Positions 41,571 to 50,595 of a DNA stretch of 64,000 nucleotides are shown here, one piece after another. Origin of the DNA: Mycolicibacterium nivoides (lineage in GTDB: Bacteria; Actinomycetota; Actinomycetes; Mycobacteriales; Mycobacteriaceae); assembly GCF_003855255.1 (NCBI RefSeq), contig NZ_CP034072.1, positions 992,001-1,056,000 on the forward strand. Direction: 5' to 3'. The translations under genes were made by a program, and so were the position numbers. How positions within the stretch are numbered: the stretch's first letter is position 1; each line of letters begins with the position of its first letter. The notes beneath the pieces were generated by a model, which saw only the letters and a list, made by a program, of their open reading frames with translations, searched no databases and was not told where the DNA came from.

Positions 41571-44378
41571 ATGCCTGAAACCAGCGATGTCGCGCTCGAC
41601 CCGATCGGCGCGGTCCAGCGCACTCCGGTGGGCCGCGAGGCCACCGAGCCGATGCGCGAGGATATCCGGCTGCTCGGGGCGATCCTCGGCGATACCGTGC
41701 GCGAGCAGAACGGTGAGGAGGTCTTCGACCTGGTCGAGCGGGCGCGGGTGGAGTCCTTCCGGGTCCGCCGTTCGGAAATCGACCGGGCCGAGTTGGCCGC
41801 GTTGTTCACCGGCATCGACGTCCACCAGGCCATTCCTGTCATCCGCGCCTTCACCCACTTCGCGCTGCTGGCGAATGTCGCCGAGGATATTCACCGCGAG
41901 CGGCGCCGGGAGGTGCACGAGGCGGCCGGCGAGCCGCCGCAGGACAGCAGCCTGGCCGCGACGTATCTCAAGTTGGACGCGGCCGATCTGGACGGCGCCG
42001 GCGTCGCCGATGCACTGTCCGGAGCCCTGGTGTCACCCGTCATCACCGCTCATCCCACCGAGACCCGGCGCCGCACCGTCTTCGACACCCAGCATCGGGT
42101 GACCGAGTTGATGCGGTTGCGCCTGCACGGGCAGACCCGCACCGCCGATGGCCGCGACATCGAGACCGAGCTGCGCCGCCATATCCTCACGCTGTGGCAG
42201 ACCGCCCTCGTACGGTTGTCCCGGCTGAAGATCTCCGACGAGATCGAAACCGGCCTGCGGTACTACCCGGCCGCGTTCTTCGAGGTCATTCCACAGGTCA
42301 ACGCCGAAGTGCGGACCGCGTTGCAGACCCGCTGGCCCGGGGCGAACCTGTTGGAGCAGCCGATCCTGCGGCCGGGTAGCTGGATCGGCGGGGACCGCGA
42401 CGGGAACCCCAACGTCGACGCAGGCGTGGTGCGGCAGGCCACCGGGCGAGCCGCCAACGTCGCCTTCGCGCACTACTTCACCGAGATGACCGCGCTGGAA
42501 GAAGAGCTGTCGATGTCTGCGCGGCTGGTCAAGGTCAGCGACGGGCTCACCTCGCTGGCCGGTGCCTGCAACGAGCCGGCGCGTGCCGACGAACCCTACC
42601 GGCGGGCCCTGCGGGTGATCCATGCCCGCCTCACGGCCACCGGGCACGAGATCCTCGACGAGCAACCCGAACACGAACTCGACCTGGGGCTCGAACCCTA
42701 TCGCGCGCCGGGGGAGTTCCTGGCCGATCTCGACACGGTGGACGCCTCCTTACGTGTCAACGGCAGCGCGGTGCTGGCCGACGATCGGCTGGCTCGACTA
42801 CGAGAAGCGGTGCGGGTCTTCGGTTTCCATCTGTGTGGCCTGGACATGAGGCAGAACTCCGAGGTGCACGAGCAGGTAGTCGCCGAGCTGCTGGCCTGGG
42901 CCGGCGTGCATCCTGACTACGCATCGCTGCCCGAACCGCAGCGGGTGGAACTGCTCGCCCGCGAGATCTCGACCCGTCGTCCGTTGATCGGCGAGGGTGC
43001 CGAGCTGTCGGAGTTGGCTCGCAAGGAACTCGACATCGTCGGTGCCGCAGCACGGGCGGTCAGCGTGTTCGGCCCGCAGGCCGTGCCCAACTACATCATC
43101 TCCATGTGCCAGTCGGTGTCCGACCTGCTCGAAGCCGCGATCCTGCTCAAAGAGGCCGGCCTGCTGGATGTTTCGGGTGCGGGTCACGGAGCGGAGGTGT
43201 ACGCTCCGGTCGGGATCGTGCCGCTGTTCGAAACCATCGACGATCTACAGCGGGGGTCCTCGATCCTGCAGGAGGCGCTCGCGCTCCCGGTCTACCGCAG
43301 CATCGTCTCCGCACGCGGGCAGCATCAGGAAGTGATGCTCGGATATTCGGACTCCAACAAGGACGGCGGATACCTGGCGGCGAACTGGGCGTTGTACCGC
43401 GCCGAACTGGACCTCGTCGAAGCCGCGCGCAAGACCGGAATTCGGTTGCGCCTGTTCCACGGTCGGGGCGGCACCGTGGGCCGCGGTGGCGGACCCAGCT
43501 ACGACGCGATCCTGGCGCAGCCGCCCGGGGCGGTGAAGGGGTCCTTGCGGATCACCGAGCAGGGTGAGGTGATCGCGGCGAAGTACGCGGAGCCGCGGAT
43601 CGCGCACCGCAATTTGGAGACACTGTTGGCCGCGACGCTGGAATCCACCCTGCTCGACGTCGAGGGGTTGGGCGACGAAGCCGAGCCGGCCTATCAGGTG
43701 CTGGATGAACTGGCTGCCCTGGCGCAGCGGTCCTACGCCGAATTGGTCCACGAGACACCGGGATTCGTCGAGTACTTCAAGGCGTCGACACCGGTCAGCG
43801 AGATCGGTGCGCTCAACATCGGCAGTCGCCCCAGCTCACGCAAGCCGACCACGTCGATATCCGACCTGCGGGCCATCCCGTGGGTCCTGGCCTGGAGCCA
43901 ATCCCGGGTGATGCTGCCCGGCTGGTACGGCACCGGCACCGCGTTCGAACAATGGATCGGCGACGACGAGTCCCGAGTGGCCGTGCTGCAGGACCTCTAC
44001 GAGCGCTGGCCGTTCTTCCGCACCGTGCTGTCGAACATGGCGCAGGTGCTGTCCAAGTCGGATATGGGCCTGGCGGCACGGTATTCCGAGCTGGTCGACG
44101 ACGCAGAACTGCGGGCCCGAGTATTCGACAAGATCGTCGCCGAACACGATCGCACCATCGCCATGTACAAACTGATCACCGGCCAGGATGACCTGTTGGC
44201 GGACAACCCGGCGTTGGCCCGCTCGGTGTTCAACCGGTTCCCGTACCTCGAACCGCTCAATCACCTTCAGGTCGAGCTACTGCGCCGGTACCGGGCGGGG
44301 GACACCGACGAACTGGTGCAGCGCGGAATCCTGCTCACCATGAGCGGACTTGCGACCGCCCTGCGCAACAGTGGCTGA
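41571..44378 (+). CDS. ppc: Phosphoenolpyruvate carboxylase
   Basis: 935 residues. The catalytic His region [14 protein letters not shown] is near 160, [17 protein letters not shown] near 591 and [17 protein letters not shown] near 632; the C terminus ends in the conserved RNSG. It fixes bicarbonate onto PEP to give oxaloacetate, an anaplerotic step. ATG 41571 is chosen because the conserved [18 protein letters not shown] region begins about 12 residues later; the open frame upstream crosses the promoter and operator of the divergent operon. Confidence 0.95.
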   Translation: MPETSDVALDPIGAVQRTPVGREATEPMREDIRLLGAILGDTVREQNGEEVFDLVERARVESFRVRRSEIDRAELAALFTGIDVHQAIPVIRAFTHFALLANVAEDIHRERRREVHEAAGEPPQDSSLAATYLKLDAADLDGAGVADALSGALVSPVITAHPTETRRRTVFDTQHRVTELMRLRLHGQTRTADGRDIETELRRHILTLWQTALVRLSRLKISDEIETGLRYYPAAFFEVIPQVNAEVRTALQTRWPGANLLEQPILRPGSWIGGDRDGNPNVDAGVVRQATGRAANVAFAHYFTEMTALEEELSMSARLVKVSDGLTSLAGACNEPARADEPYRRALRVIHARLTATGHEILDEQPEHELDLGLEPYRAPGEFLADLDTVDASLRVNGSAVLADDRLARLREAVRVFGFHLCGLDMRQNSEVHEQVVAELLAWAGVHPDYASLPEPQRVELLAREISTRRPLIGEGAELSELARKELDIVGAAARAVSVFGPQAVPNYIISMCQSVSDLLEAAILLKEAGLLDVSGAGHGAEVYAPVGIVPLFETIDDLQRGSSILQEALALPVYRSIVSARGQHQEVMLGYSDSNKDGGYLAANWALYRAELDLVEAARKTGIRLRLFHGRGGTVGRGGGPSYDAILAQPPGAVKGSLRITEQGEVIAAKYAEPRIAHRNLETLLAATLESTLLDVEGLGDEAEPAYQVLDELAALAQRSYAELVHETPGFVEYFKASTPVSEIGALNIGSRPSSRKPTTSISDLRAIPWVLAWSQSRVMLPGWYGTGTAFEQWIGDDESRVAVLQDLYERWPFFRTVLSNMAQVLSKSDMGLAARYSELVDDAELRARVFDKIVAEHDRTIAMYKLITGQDDLLADNPALARSVFNRFPYLEPLNHLQVELLRRYRAGDTDELVQRGILLTMSGLATALRNSG

Positions 44379-44456
44379 ATTGTCGCTGTCGCGACGGTAG
44401 CCAGATTGTCGCTGTCGCGACGGTGGCCAGATTGTCGCTGTCGCAACGGTGGCTAG
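44379..44456. repeat. Three tandem 26-bp units after ppc
   Basis: Units at 44379, 44405 and 44431 begin ATTGTCGCTGTCGC and differ at only a few positions. Each carries a TGTCGCGAC-like palindromic core (TGTCGCAAC in the third). The array starts inside the last four bases before the ppc stop ends and runs into the stop of the converging monooxygenase gene. Confidence 0.85.
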
Positions 44457-45577
44457 CCCACCAGAATATCCGCCAGCCGGAGCGACACCGTGGCCCTGCG
44501 GTCGGCGTAACCTCGTGCGGCACGCTGGATCTCGGCCGTCTGCTCCGTTCTGATGCGTTGGTAACGCTGCAGCGCCTGGGTGAAGTCACCGTCGCGGGCG
44601 GTCGAGATCTGGGTTGCCAGCTCCGCGGCGTCCTGGATGGCCTGGTTGGCGCCCTGGCCGCCGAACGGTGTCATCGGGTGGGCCGCGTCCCCGAGTAGCG
44701 CAACCCGCGCACTGGTCCACCGGTCGATCGGATCTCGGTCGTACACCGGATGCATGTAGACGGGGCTCGTCGCGGCGCGCAGCATCCGCCCGACCGCGGG
44801 ATCGAACTCGTCGAACTGGCAGGCCAGCGCCTGCAGATCGGCCTCGGCCGACCACAGGTGCAGCGGCGGCTCGTCCACCCCGAGGGTGGCGTCGACGGCC
44901 ACCTGTCTACCGGCCCGCACCGGCATGGAGATGACGTGTTTGGCGTAGTCCGCGGAGTGCCACGACCGGAGCCGGTCGTTGGGGGCCTCAAGGCATTCGG
45001 CGGGGCTCACGGCCCGGAAGATCACCGAGCCGCAGTAGTGAATGTCGTCGTCGCTGAACATCTTCCGCACTCTCGAACGCAGGCCGTCGGCTGCGATCAC
45101 CAAACCGGCCCGGTGTACCTCACCGTTGGTGAAGATGAGCTCGACGTGATCGTCGCGCTCGGTGATACCGGCGAGCTCGTGGCGCAGTCGCACCTGCCCG
45201 GATCCCACGGTCGACACCAACAGGCTGTGCAGATCCGCGCGGTGCACGGTGCGTGGGGACACCTCGGCGTCGGCGTAGCCGAACCGGCCGTGTTCGGATC
45301 CGGCTTCCGGGGTGGCGGCGTAGTCGGTGATCCTCTCCAGTCGCCCCTGCTGGTCGAGGTTCTCGAAGTATTGGGTGGCCGAGGAGATTTCGTTGAAGGC
45401 ATCGACGATGTTCCACTGGTCGAGCAGTCGCAGTGTCTGCGGTGAGATCCCGAGCGGGCCGCCGACCTCGCCGAGTTCGCGGGTCTTGTCGTACACGACG
45501 GGACGATGGCCGTGGTGTTGCAGGGCGACAGCGGCGGCCAGTCCGCCGAGGCCCGCACCGATGATGACGATTTCCAT
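44453..45577 (-). CDS. FAD-dependent aromatic-ring-type monooxygenase
   Basis: 374 residues. IVIIGAGLGGLAAAVAL (FAD dinucleotide fold) is at the N terminus, VIAADGLRSRVR (DG motif) near 155 and ALLGDAAHPMTPFGGQGANQ (GD motif) near 290. This is the salicylate/para-hydroxybenzoate hydroxylase group, which uses NAD(P)H and oxygen. ATG 45577 places the Rossmann fold at the N terminus; the open frame upstream lies in the neighbouring gene. Third gene after an MFS transporter and a binding-protein homologue. Substrate unknown. Confidence 0.85.
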   Translation of the reverse strand: MEIVIIGAGLGGLAAAVALQHHGHRPVVYDKTRELGEVGGPLGISPQTLRLLDQWNIVDAFNEISSATQYFENLDQQGRLERITDYAATPEAGSEHGRFGYADAEVSPRTVHRADLHSLLVSTVGSGQVRLRHELAGITERDDHVELIFTNGEVHRAGLVIAADGLRSRVRKMFSDDDIHYCGSVIFRAVSPAECLEAPNDRLRSWHSADYAKHVISMPVRAGRQVAVDATLGVDEPPLHLWSAEADLQALACQFDEFDPAVGRMLRAATSPVYMHPVYDRDPIDRWTSARVALLGDAAHPMTPFGGQGANQAIQDAAELATQISTARDGDFTQALQRYQRIRTEQTAEIQRAARGYADRRATVSLRLADILVG

Positions 45578-45593
45578 GATGTGCCTCTCGGGT

Positions 45594-46871
45594 TCAGGGG
45601 ATTCGGGCCAGGGCTTCGGCGTCGAGGTAGACACCGGAGAACGCGCCGGACCGATAGCTGGTGACGGTGCGGACATTGCATAGCGGCAGCCACAGGCCGC
45701 TGTCGAGGATCTGACGCTGGATGTCGTGCACCAGCGCGCCGCGAGCGTCGGGGTCCGCGCAGGTGAGCTGAGCGTCGAGCAGAGTGTCGAGATCATCGGG
45801 TTCGTTGCGGCGGTTCATGTTCCGCTGGCCGACGGCGAATTGGTACCGCAACAGATCGGGGTCGCTGCCGGTGAAGTAGAAGAACCGGAAGTCGTAGTCG
45901 CCGGACTGCTGGCGGCTTCGGAGTTCGGGGAAGTCGACGTCGGCGAGGATGAGCTCGATGCCGTGTTGCCGCCACTGCGCCGCGACGGCGGTGAGGATTG
46001 CGGCGTCGACGGGGGAGAACGTGCTGTTGAACACCACCTCGAACGAAAGTCGTCGAGCGTCTGCGGCAGTGAGTAGCCGGTGAGCGGTCGCCGGATCGTG
46101 GGCGAGGTCGGCCGAGCAGTCCCGGTAGCAGTTGGTCGTCGGCGTGAGCACCGACGATGCGACGCTGTACCCGTCGACATCCAGGATCGGCCGCAACGCT
46201 TGACGGTCGATCAGCAGCGACAGCGCACGCCGGATTCTGGGATCGGTCAGCGGGCTGCGGGATGCGTTGGGGCACAGGCCGTAACTGATGCCAGGGTTGT
46301 GGAGTTCGGCGACGACGCAACCGTCGATCGGCCCGGCGTACAAGTCACCGGTATCGGCCTTGAGGAATGCCAGCCGGCGAGTTGCGTCGGCGACGCCGTC
46401 GTCGGCCTGCACCCACCGACCGGTGCCCAGTCCCGATGAGCTCCTGATCGCGAGGCTCACACTGGCAAGCGACCGGAGAAATGCCGCGTTGTGTCGCACG
46501 AAGTGAAACGTCACCTTGTCGGCCCCGGCCTCGACACGGCCGAGTCCGGTGAGCATCGCGACCGCGGCAGGCAGCGGTGAAATCTGTTTGAGGGCAATGA
46601 TGCCGGAGAAGCTCTGCACAACCGCCTCGGGCGTGAGCGGCGTGCCATCGGAGAAACACCTGTCGGGCCGGATGGTCAGGTCCAGGGTGAGCGGGTCGCG
46701 GTAGTGCCACGCGGTGGCCAGCCACGGCAGCAGGTTCCCGGTGTCCGGGTCGATGTCGAGCAGGCTCTCATAGATCAGCCGGCAGTACGTCTTCGAGATA
46801 CTGTTGTACGCCAGTCGCGGATCGTCGGTGAGCTGATGAGTCGGCCAGCCGAAGGTGAGGTCGCGCATCAT
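45594..46871 (-). CDS. Cytosolic homologue of SBP_bac_5 (oligopeptide-type) binding proteins
   Basis: 425 residues. The core family is clear: AYNSISKTYCRLIYESLLDI, LPWLATAWHYRDPLTLDLTI, CFSDGTPLTPEAVVQSF, and TDPRIRRALSLLIDRQAL. There is no signal peptide or lipobox: the start codon is followed almost at once by the mature fold. ATG 46871 overlaps the MFS stop (ATGA), which decides the start; ATG 46901 is an alternative and adds ten residues without a signal. No ABC permease or ATPase is nearby. SgrR-type regulators combine such a domain with a DNA-binding domain and sit by MFS exporters; here that DNA-binding part is missing. Confidence 0.75.
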   Translation of the reverse strand: MMRDLTFGWPTHQLTDDPRLAYNSISKTYCRLIYESLLDIDPDTGNLLPWLATAWHYRDPLTLDLTIRPDRCFSDGTPLTPEAVVQSFSGIIALKQISPLPAAVAMLTGLGRVEAGADKVTFHFVRHNAAFLRSLASVSLAIRSSSGLGTGRWVQADDGVADATRRLAFLKADTGDLYAGPIDGCVVAELHNPGISYGLCPNASRSPLTDPRIRRALSLLIDRQALRPILDVDGYSVASSVLTPTTNCYRDCSADLAHDPATAHRLLTAADARRLSFEVVFNSTFSPVDAAILTAVAAQWRQHGIELILADVDFPELRSRQQSGDYDFRFFYFTGSDPDLLRYQFAVGQRNMNRRNEPDDLDTLLDAQLTCADPDARGALVHDIQRQILDSGLWLPLCNVRTVTSYRSGAFSGVYLDAEALARIP

Positions 46872-48163
46872 CGCACCCGTACCGATTGTGTTGCCCGCCA
46901 TGCCGAACCGGCAGCCAGCGTCGCAATCAATCCGGTCGCCGTCACCACCACGGCCGCCCCGCCGAACAGTGCGGTGCCCAGGCCGTCGATCATCGTCGCT
47001 CCCGTTGCCACCCCGATCGCGGCGCCCAACGCCCGAAGGTAGTGGTACAGGCTCGAATCGAACGGGATGTGCGTCGAATTGGTCAGCACGTTACTGGCCA
47101 ACGAACTCCACAGGAATCCCATCGCAGCGCCCATCAGCGCCGCACTGATCAGTAGCTGCTGCGCGGGCAGGGTCAGGCCGGCCACGATCAGGAATGCCGA
47201 GCCGGCACACACGAGACGGGTGCTCTTCGGATTGTCCCCGGGCCTGCCGAACCTCAGCACCGGGATCAGCCCGGCGAAGAACGCCATCGGCAACAGGAAC
47301 AGCACCGAGCCATAGGAATTCAGCCCTCGCACCTGTTGCAGGACGTACACGACCGACAGCGTGAACACGTTCGTCGCGATGCCGGCTACGAACACCACCA
47401 GCAGGCTTCTCGACAGGACGCGCGTCTGTGACCGGCCGCGCAGGACGATCACGGCAATCCCGAGCAGCATCGCGACCGCGAGCAGGGCGACCTTGGTAGG
47501 CAGTGCGCCGGACCAGCCGATCGCCAGGAAGATCGCCATCTGCGCCACGGCGAGGCCCACGACCGGGATCGCCTCCCGGTCGGTCGCGGTGCGTTCGTCG
47601 GTGGTAGCCGGGGTCCCCGGTGCCAGGGCCAGCAGCACCATCGCCACGACCGTGGTCACCACGGTCTCGTACGGAAACGAGCGCCAGCCCCACAGATCGT
47701 TGAGCAGGGCGGTGATCAACGGCGAGCACAGTGCTGATGCCGACACCACCAGGCCCCACGCGCCGAGGACGGTCGAATGATGGTCCGGATAGAACTGAGC
47801 CCGAATGATCCGGAAGATCTGGGGTGCGAGCACGGCCGAGGCGATGCCCTGCAGGAACCGCAATGCGATGAGGACCCAGAACTCGGGACTGAGGCCGGCG
47901 GCGATCCCGAGTACGGCCAGCGCCGCCGAACCGGCGAAGAACACGGCAGTGGGCCGGTAGCGGTGCGACAGCAGGCCCGCGGGCAGCAACGCCAGACAGA
48001 ATCCGGCCAGGAACGCCACACCGATGTACGCGGCCTGTGAGAACGGGATCTCGAAGTGGTCGGCGATCGCTGAGTTCAACAGCACAGCCGACGACGAGTT
48101 GGAGTAGAGGGTGTATTCGGTCAGGTAGAGCGACGCCGCAACGGCGTATAGGGACGGCTTCAT
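46868..48163 (-). CDS. Major facilitator superfamily transporter
   Basis: 431 residues with twelve predicted helices. LLPAGLLSHRYRPTAVFFAG (loop 2-3 region) is near 60 and FLLPMAFFAGLIPVLRFG near 285. The overall pattern is that of drug or small-molecule exporters. The first gene of a compact minus-strand trio: its stop overlaps the cytosolic binding-protein homologue, which is 16 bases from the monooxygenase. GAGG precedes the ATG. Substrate unknown; export of the molecule handled by the two other proteins is plausible. Confidence 0.85.
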   Translation of the reverse strand: MKPSLYAVAASLYLTEYTLYSNSSSAVLLNSAIADHFEIPFSQAAYIGVAFLAGFCLALLPAGLLSHRYRPTAVFFAGSAALAVLGIAAGLSPEFWVLIALRFLQGIASAVLAPQIFRIIRAQFYPDHHSTVLGAWGLVVSASALCSPLITALLNDLWGWRSFPYETVVTTVVAMVLLALAPGTPATTDERTATDREAIPVVGLAVAQMAIFLAIGWSGALPTKVALLAVAMLLGIAVIVLRGRSQTRVLSRSLLVVFVAGIATNVFTLSVVYVLQQVRGLNSYGSVLFLLPMAFFAGLIPVLRFGRPGDNPKSTRLVCAGSAFLIVAGLTLPAQQLLISAALMGAAMGFLWSSLASNVLTNSTHIPFDSSLYHYLRALGAAIGVATGATMIDGLGTALFGGAAVVVTATGLIATLAAGSAWRATQSVRVR

Positions 48164-48205
48164 GACGCCTCGAAGCTGATAGCAGGATCAAATGGGCAGC
48201 GAGAG

Positions 48206-48331
48206 CTAACCCGCGATCCTCTTCAGCGGTGCCAGGCGGGCCCGGTTCCAGATCGACGCCAGCAAACTAGGTGCGAACGCTGCGGCAGCGTGCACGGGAC
48301 GTGCTTCTGCGCGATCGAATCCGGCACCCAT
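48206..48331 (-). CDS. Candidate small protein, 41 residues
   Basis: ATG 48331 opens a frame reading MGAGFDRAEARPVHAAAAF and then an amphipathic basic segment (SLLASIWNRARLAPLKRIAG). It has protein-like composition and lies in a stretch that otherwise holds no gene. No family is recognised and no strong ribosome binding site is seen. The rest of 48164-48369 shows nothing else I can name. Confidence 0.35.
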   Translation of the reverse strand: MGAGFDRAEARPVHAAAAFAPSLLASIWNRARLAPLKRIAG

Positions 48332-48369
48332 GACGACCACTGTAACCGAGGGTGTCGAGTGGACCGGAT

Positions 48370-48747
48370 CTAGAGAAAGGATCGATCGCGGATTGCCTTG
48401 ACGATGCCGCGCACGGCGGTTTCGGTGGCTGCCAGCGGTGACATCACCGCTTCGCCGATCCCGACGATGACTTCGACGCGGTCCACGATCGACTCGAGGC
48501 GTTCGACCACGCCGATCAGGCGCGGCGCGAGCTCGTCGATTCGGGTGATGGTGTCGTTGAACCGGTCCAGGGTGGCATCCAGGCCGCCGGTCGACTTGTT
48601 GAGGTCGACCAGAGTGGTGCTGAGATCGGTGAGCAGGGTGTCGACCTGCTCCACGGTCATGTCGGCGTTGAGCGCGGCCTGCGTCAATGTCCGAATTCTC
48701 TGCCTCCCGGAATTCGGGCGGGTGCGGCCGTCCCCTTTGTCTGCCAT
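48370..48747 (-). CDS. Coiled-coil protein, Rv1444c-like
   Basis: 125 residues. After a basic start (MADKGDGRTRPNSGRQRIR), most of the protein is one long amphipathic helix region with heptad spacing (VDTLLTDLSTTLVDLNKS; RLIGVVERLESIVDRVEVIV). It sits at the position of M. tuberculosis Rv1444c, a protein of unknown function of similar length. ATG 48747 is preferred; the frame is open upstream but that part is unlike coding sequence. Possibly membrane-peripheral or DNA-organising; unproven. Confidence 0.7.
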   Translation of the reverse strand: MADKGDGRTRPNSGRQRIRTLTQAALNADMTVEQVDTLLTDLSTTLVDLNKSTGGLDATLDRFNDTITRIDELAPRLIGVVERLESIVDRVEVIVGIGEAVMSPLAATETAVRGIVKAIRDRSFL

Positions 48748-48796
48748 GCCGACAGTATGGCCGGAAAGGAACCAAACGTGGACGAACTGCGTCTGA

Positions 48797-48952
48797 ATGG
48801 CTGTGCGGCAATTCTGCGAACATCGAGTCGGATCGGCCGTGGCGGCCGACCGGGTCACACGCAACCATCAGGTGGCCGACTACCTGGCCGGCTACGCCGA
48901 GGCTTTGGCGGACACGACGAGCGAGCGGCACGGAGGTGCCGCGGATGACTAG
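48797..48952 (+). CDS. Candidate small protein, 51 residues
   Basis: ATG 48797 opens a frame with protein-like C-terminal half (AADRVTRNHQVADYLAGYAE followed by ALADTTSERHGGAADD). A stop lies directly before the ATG and no clear ribosome binding site is present, so initiation is uncertain. A competing frame from 48757 begins MAGKEPNVDELRLNG and ends in Arg/Gly-rich sequence. It converges on pgl. No family is recognised. Confidence 0.35.
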   Translation: MAVRQFCEHRVGSAVAADRVTRNHQVADYLAGYAEALADTTSERHGGAADD

Positions 48953-48961
48953 ACAGGCGAC

Positions 48962-49669
48962 TCAGAGCTTGGCGGCGGCGGCCTCGTCGAGCAGCCAGAT
49001 GGTCTTCTCCTGACCGATGGCGCCGGCAGCGGGAATGTCGACCGGATCCGCACCGCCGATCGCGGCGGCGACCGCTTCGGCCTTCGCCTCGCCGGACACC
49101 ACCAGCCAGACCTCGCGGGACCGTTGAATCGCGGGCAGGGTCAGGCTGATTCGGCGCGGCGGCGGCTTGGGGGAGTCGGTCACCGCGACCACCAGCCGGG
49201 TGGTCTCCCGCACCGCCGGGGTGTCCGGGAACAACGAGTTGATGTGCCCTTCGCCACCCATGCCCAGCAGATGCACATCGAACTGTGCCGGCAGCTCCTG
49301 TTCGTATGCGGCGGCGGCATCGTCGATGGCGTCGCCGAACAGGCCGTCGCTGGTGGCCATCCGGTGCACATTCGCCGGCGGAATGTTGATGCTCTCCAAA
49401 AGCGCGTCGTGCGCCTGCTGGTCGTTACGCTCGGCGTCGCCCTGGGGCACGTAGCGGTCGTCACCCCAGTACAGCTGCACGTTCGACCATTCGATCTCGG
49501 CACCGGCGACATGGCGCAGCAACGCGATCCCGACGGTGCCGCCGGTCAGCACGATGTCGGCCGCGCCGCGCGTGGCGATGGCCGAGGTGATCGCACCGAC
49601 CAGCCTCGCACCTGCCGCTTTCGCCAATTCACCTGCGTCGGCGTAGGTCTCGATGATGCGTTCAGACAT
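48962..49669 (-). CDS. pgl: 6-phosphogluconolactonase
   Basis: 235 residues, the DevB/SOL family: [15 protein letters not shown] near 40, [15 protein letters not shown] near 68, and [20 protein letters not shown] near 133, the glycine/His segment of the active site. It hydrolyses 6-phosphogluconolactone, the product of Zwf. Last gene of the pentose phosphate operon; its start overlaps the opcA stop by eight bases. Confidence 0.95.
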   Translation of the reverse strand: MSERIIETYADAGELAKAAGARLVGAITSAIATRGAADIVLTGGTVGIALLRHVAGAEIEWSNVQLYWGDDRYVPQGDAERNDQQAHDALLESINIPPANVHRMATSDGLFGDAIDDAAAAYEQELPAQFDVHLLGMGGEGHINSLFPDTPAVRETTRLVVAVTDSPKPPPRRISLTLPAIQRSREVWLVVSGEAKAEAVAAAIGGADPVDIPAAGAIGQEKTIWLLDEAAAAKL

Positions 49670-50573
49670 AACTCACCTTGTCGATGCCCGTGAGAGCGTC
49701 GTAGTAGATTTCGTCGGCGTCGAGGCGGCGTAGATCCTCGGCCAGGCACTCCTTGGCCTCGCGGCGGGCCAGCGGCACCAACGCATCCGGCTTGCCGGTA
49801 CGGCTCAGTACGGCGGTGACGCCGGTCTGCGGACGTGCCAGGGTCACGGTTTCACTGGGCCTGGTCAGCTCGACCTTCAATTCGCCGGTTGTCCGGGTCA
49901 CGGGTCCGTCGATCCGGTTGGCCAACCAGCCGGCCAGGATGTCAAGTGCGGGTTCGTCCTTGAGCCCGGATACCAGCGCGGAGGTGATGGGTTCGTGCGG
50001 CGGCTGGTCGATCGCCGCGGCCAGCAGTGCCCGCCAGTAGGTGACGCGGCTCCAGGCCAGATCGGTGTCACCGTCGGTATAGCCGTTGAGCCTGCTCTTG
50101 ATGCAGGCCAGCGGATCAGTGCCGTTGGTGGCGTCGGTGATCCGGCGAATCGCCAACTTGCCCAATGGATCCTTTGCAGGGACGGCCGGGGCGAGGTCGG
50201 GCCACCAGGTCACCACCGGGGTGTCGGGCAGCAGGAACGGCGTCACCACACTGCTGGCGTGGTTGGCCAGCGGACCTGACAGACGCAGCACCACCACCTC
50301 GTTGGCGCCGGCGTCGCGGCCCACCCGCAGCTGGGCATCCAGCCGGGCTTCGGTGGTCAGTCGGTCCCCGGGAATGACCACGATCACGCGGCACGGATGC
50401 TCACGGCTGGCCCAGTTGGCCGCCTCGATCGACTCCTCGAGCACCGATTCGGTGTCGGGGGCGATGACCAGCGTCAGTACCCGACCGAGAGTGATCGCAC
50501 CGCCCTCCTCGCGCAGAGCGACGATCTTCTTGTTGATCGCCCCGGTATTGGTCTCGGGCAGATCGACGATCAT
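49662..50573 (-). CDS. opcA: OpcA, glucose-6-phosphate dehydrogenase assembly protein
   Basis: 303 residues. [20 protein letters not shown] is at the N terminus, and [15 protein letters not shown] and [20 protein letters not shown] are further on, all characteristic of OpcA. In cyanobacteria and actinobacteria OpcA tunes or activates Zwf. ATG 50573 is chosen as the conserved start; the frame open before it overlaps zwf. It lies 22 bases after zwf. Confidence 0.94.
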   Translation of the reverse strand: MIVDLPETNTGAINKKIVALREEGGAITLGRVLTLVIAPDTESVLEESIEAANWASREHPCRVIVVIPGDRLTTEARLDAQLRVGRDAGANEVVVLRLSGPLANHASSVVTPFLLPDTPVVTWWPDLAPAVPAKDPLGKLAIRRITDATNGTDPLACIKSRLNGYTDGDTDLAWSRVTYWRALLAAAIDQPPHEPITSALVSGLKDEPALDILAGWLANRIDGPVTRTTGELKVELTRPSETVTLARPQTGVTAVLSRTGKPDALVPLARREAKECLAEDLRRLDADEIYYDALTGIDKVSYV

Positions 50574-50595
50574 AGTGTTCGGCTCCTCGCGCTCG

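Noticed and set aside
44379..44456. CRISPR array
   Set aside because: Units are contiguous with no spacers, only three copies, and no cas genes are nearby.
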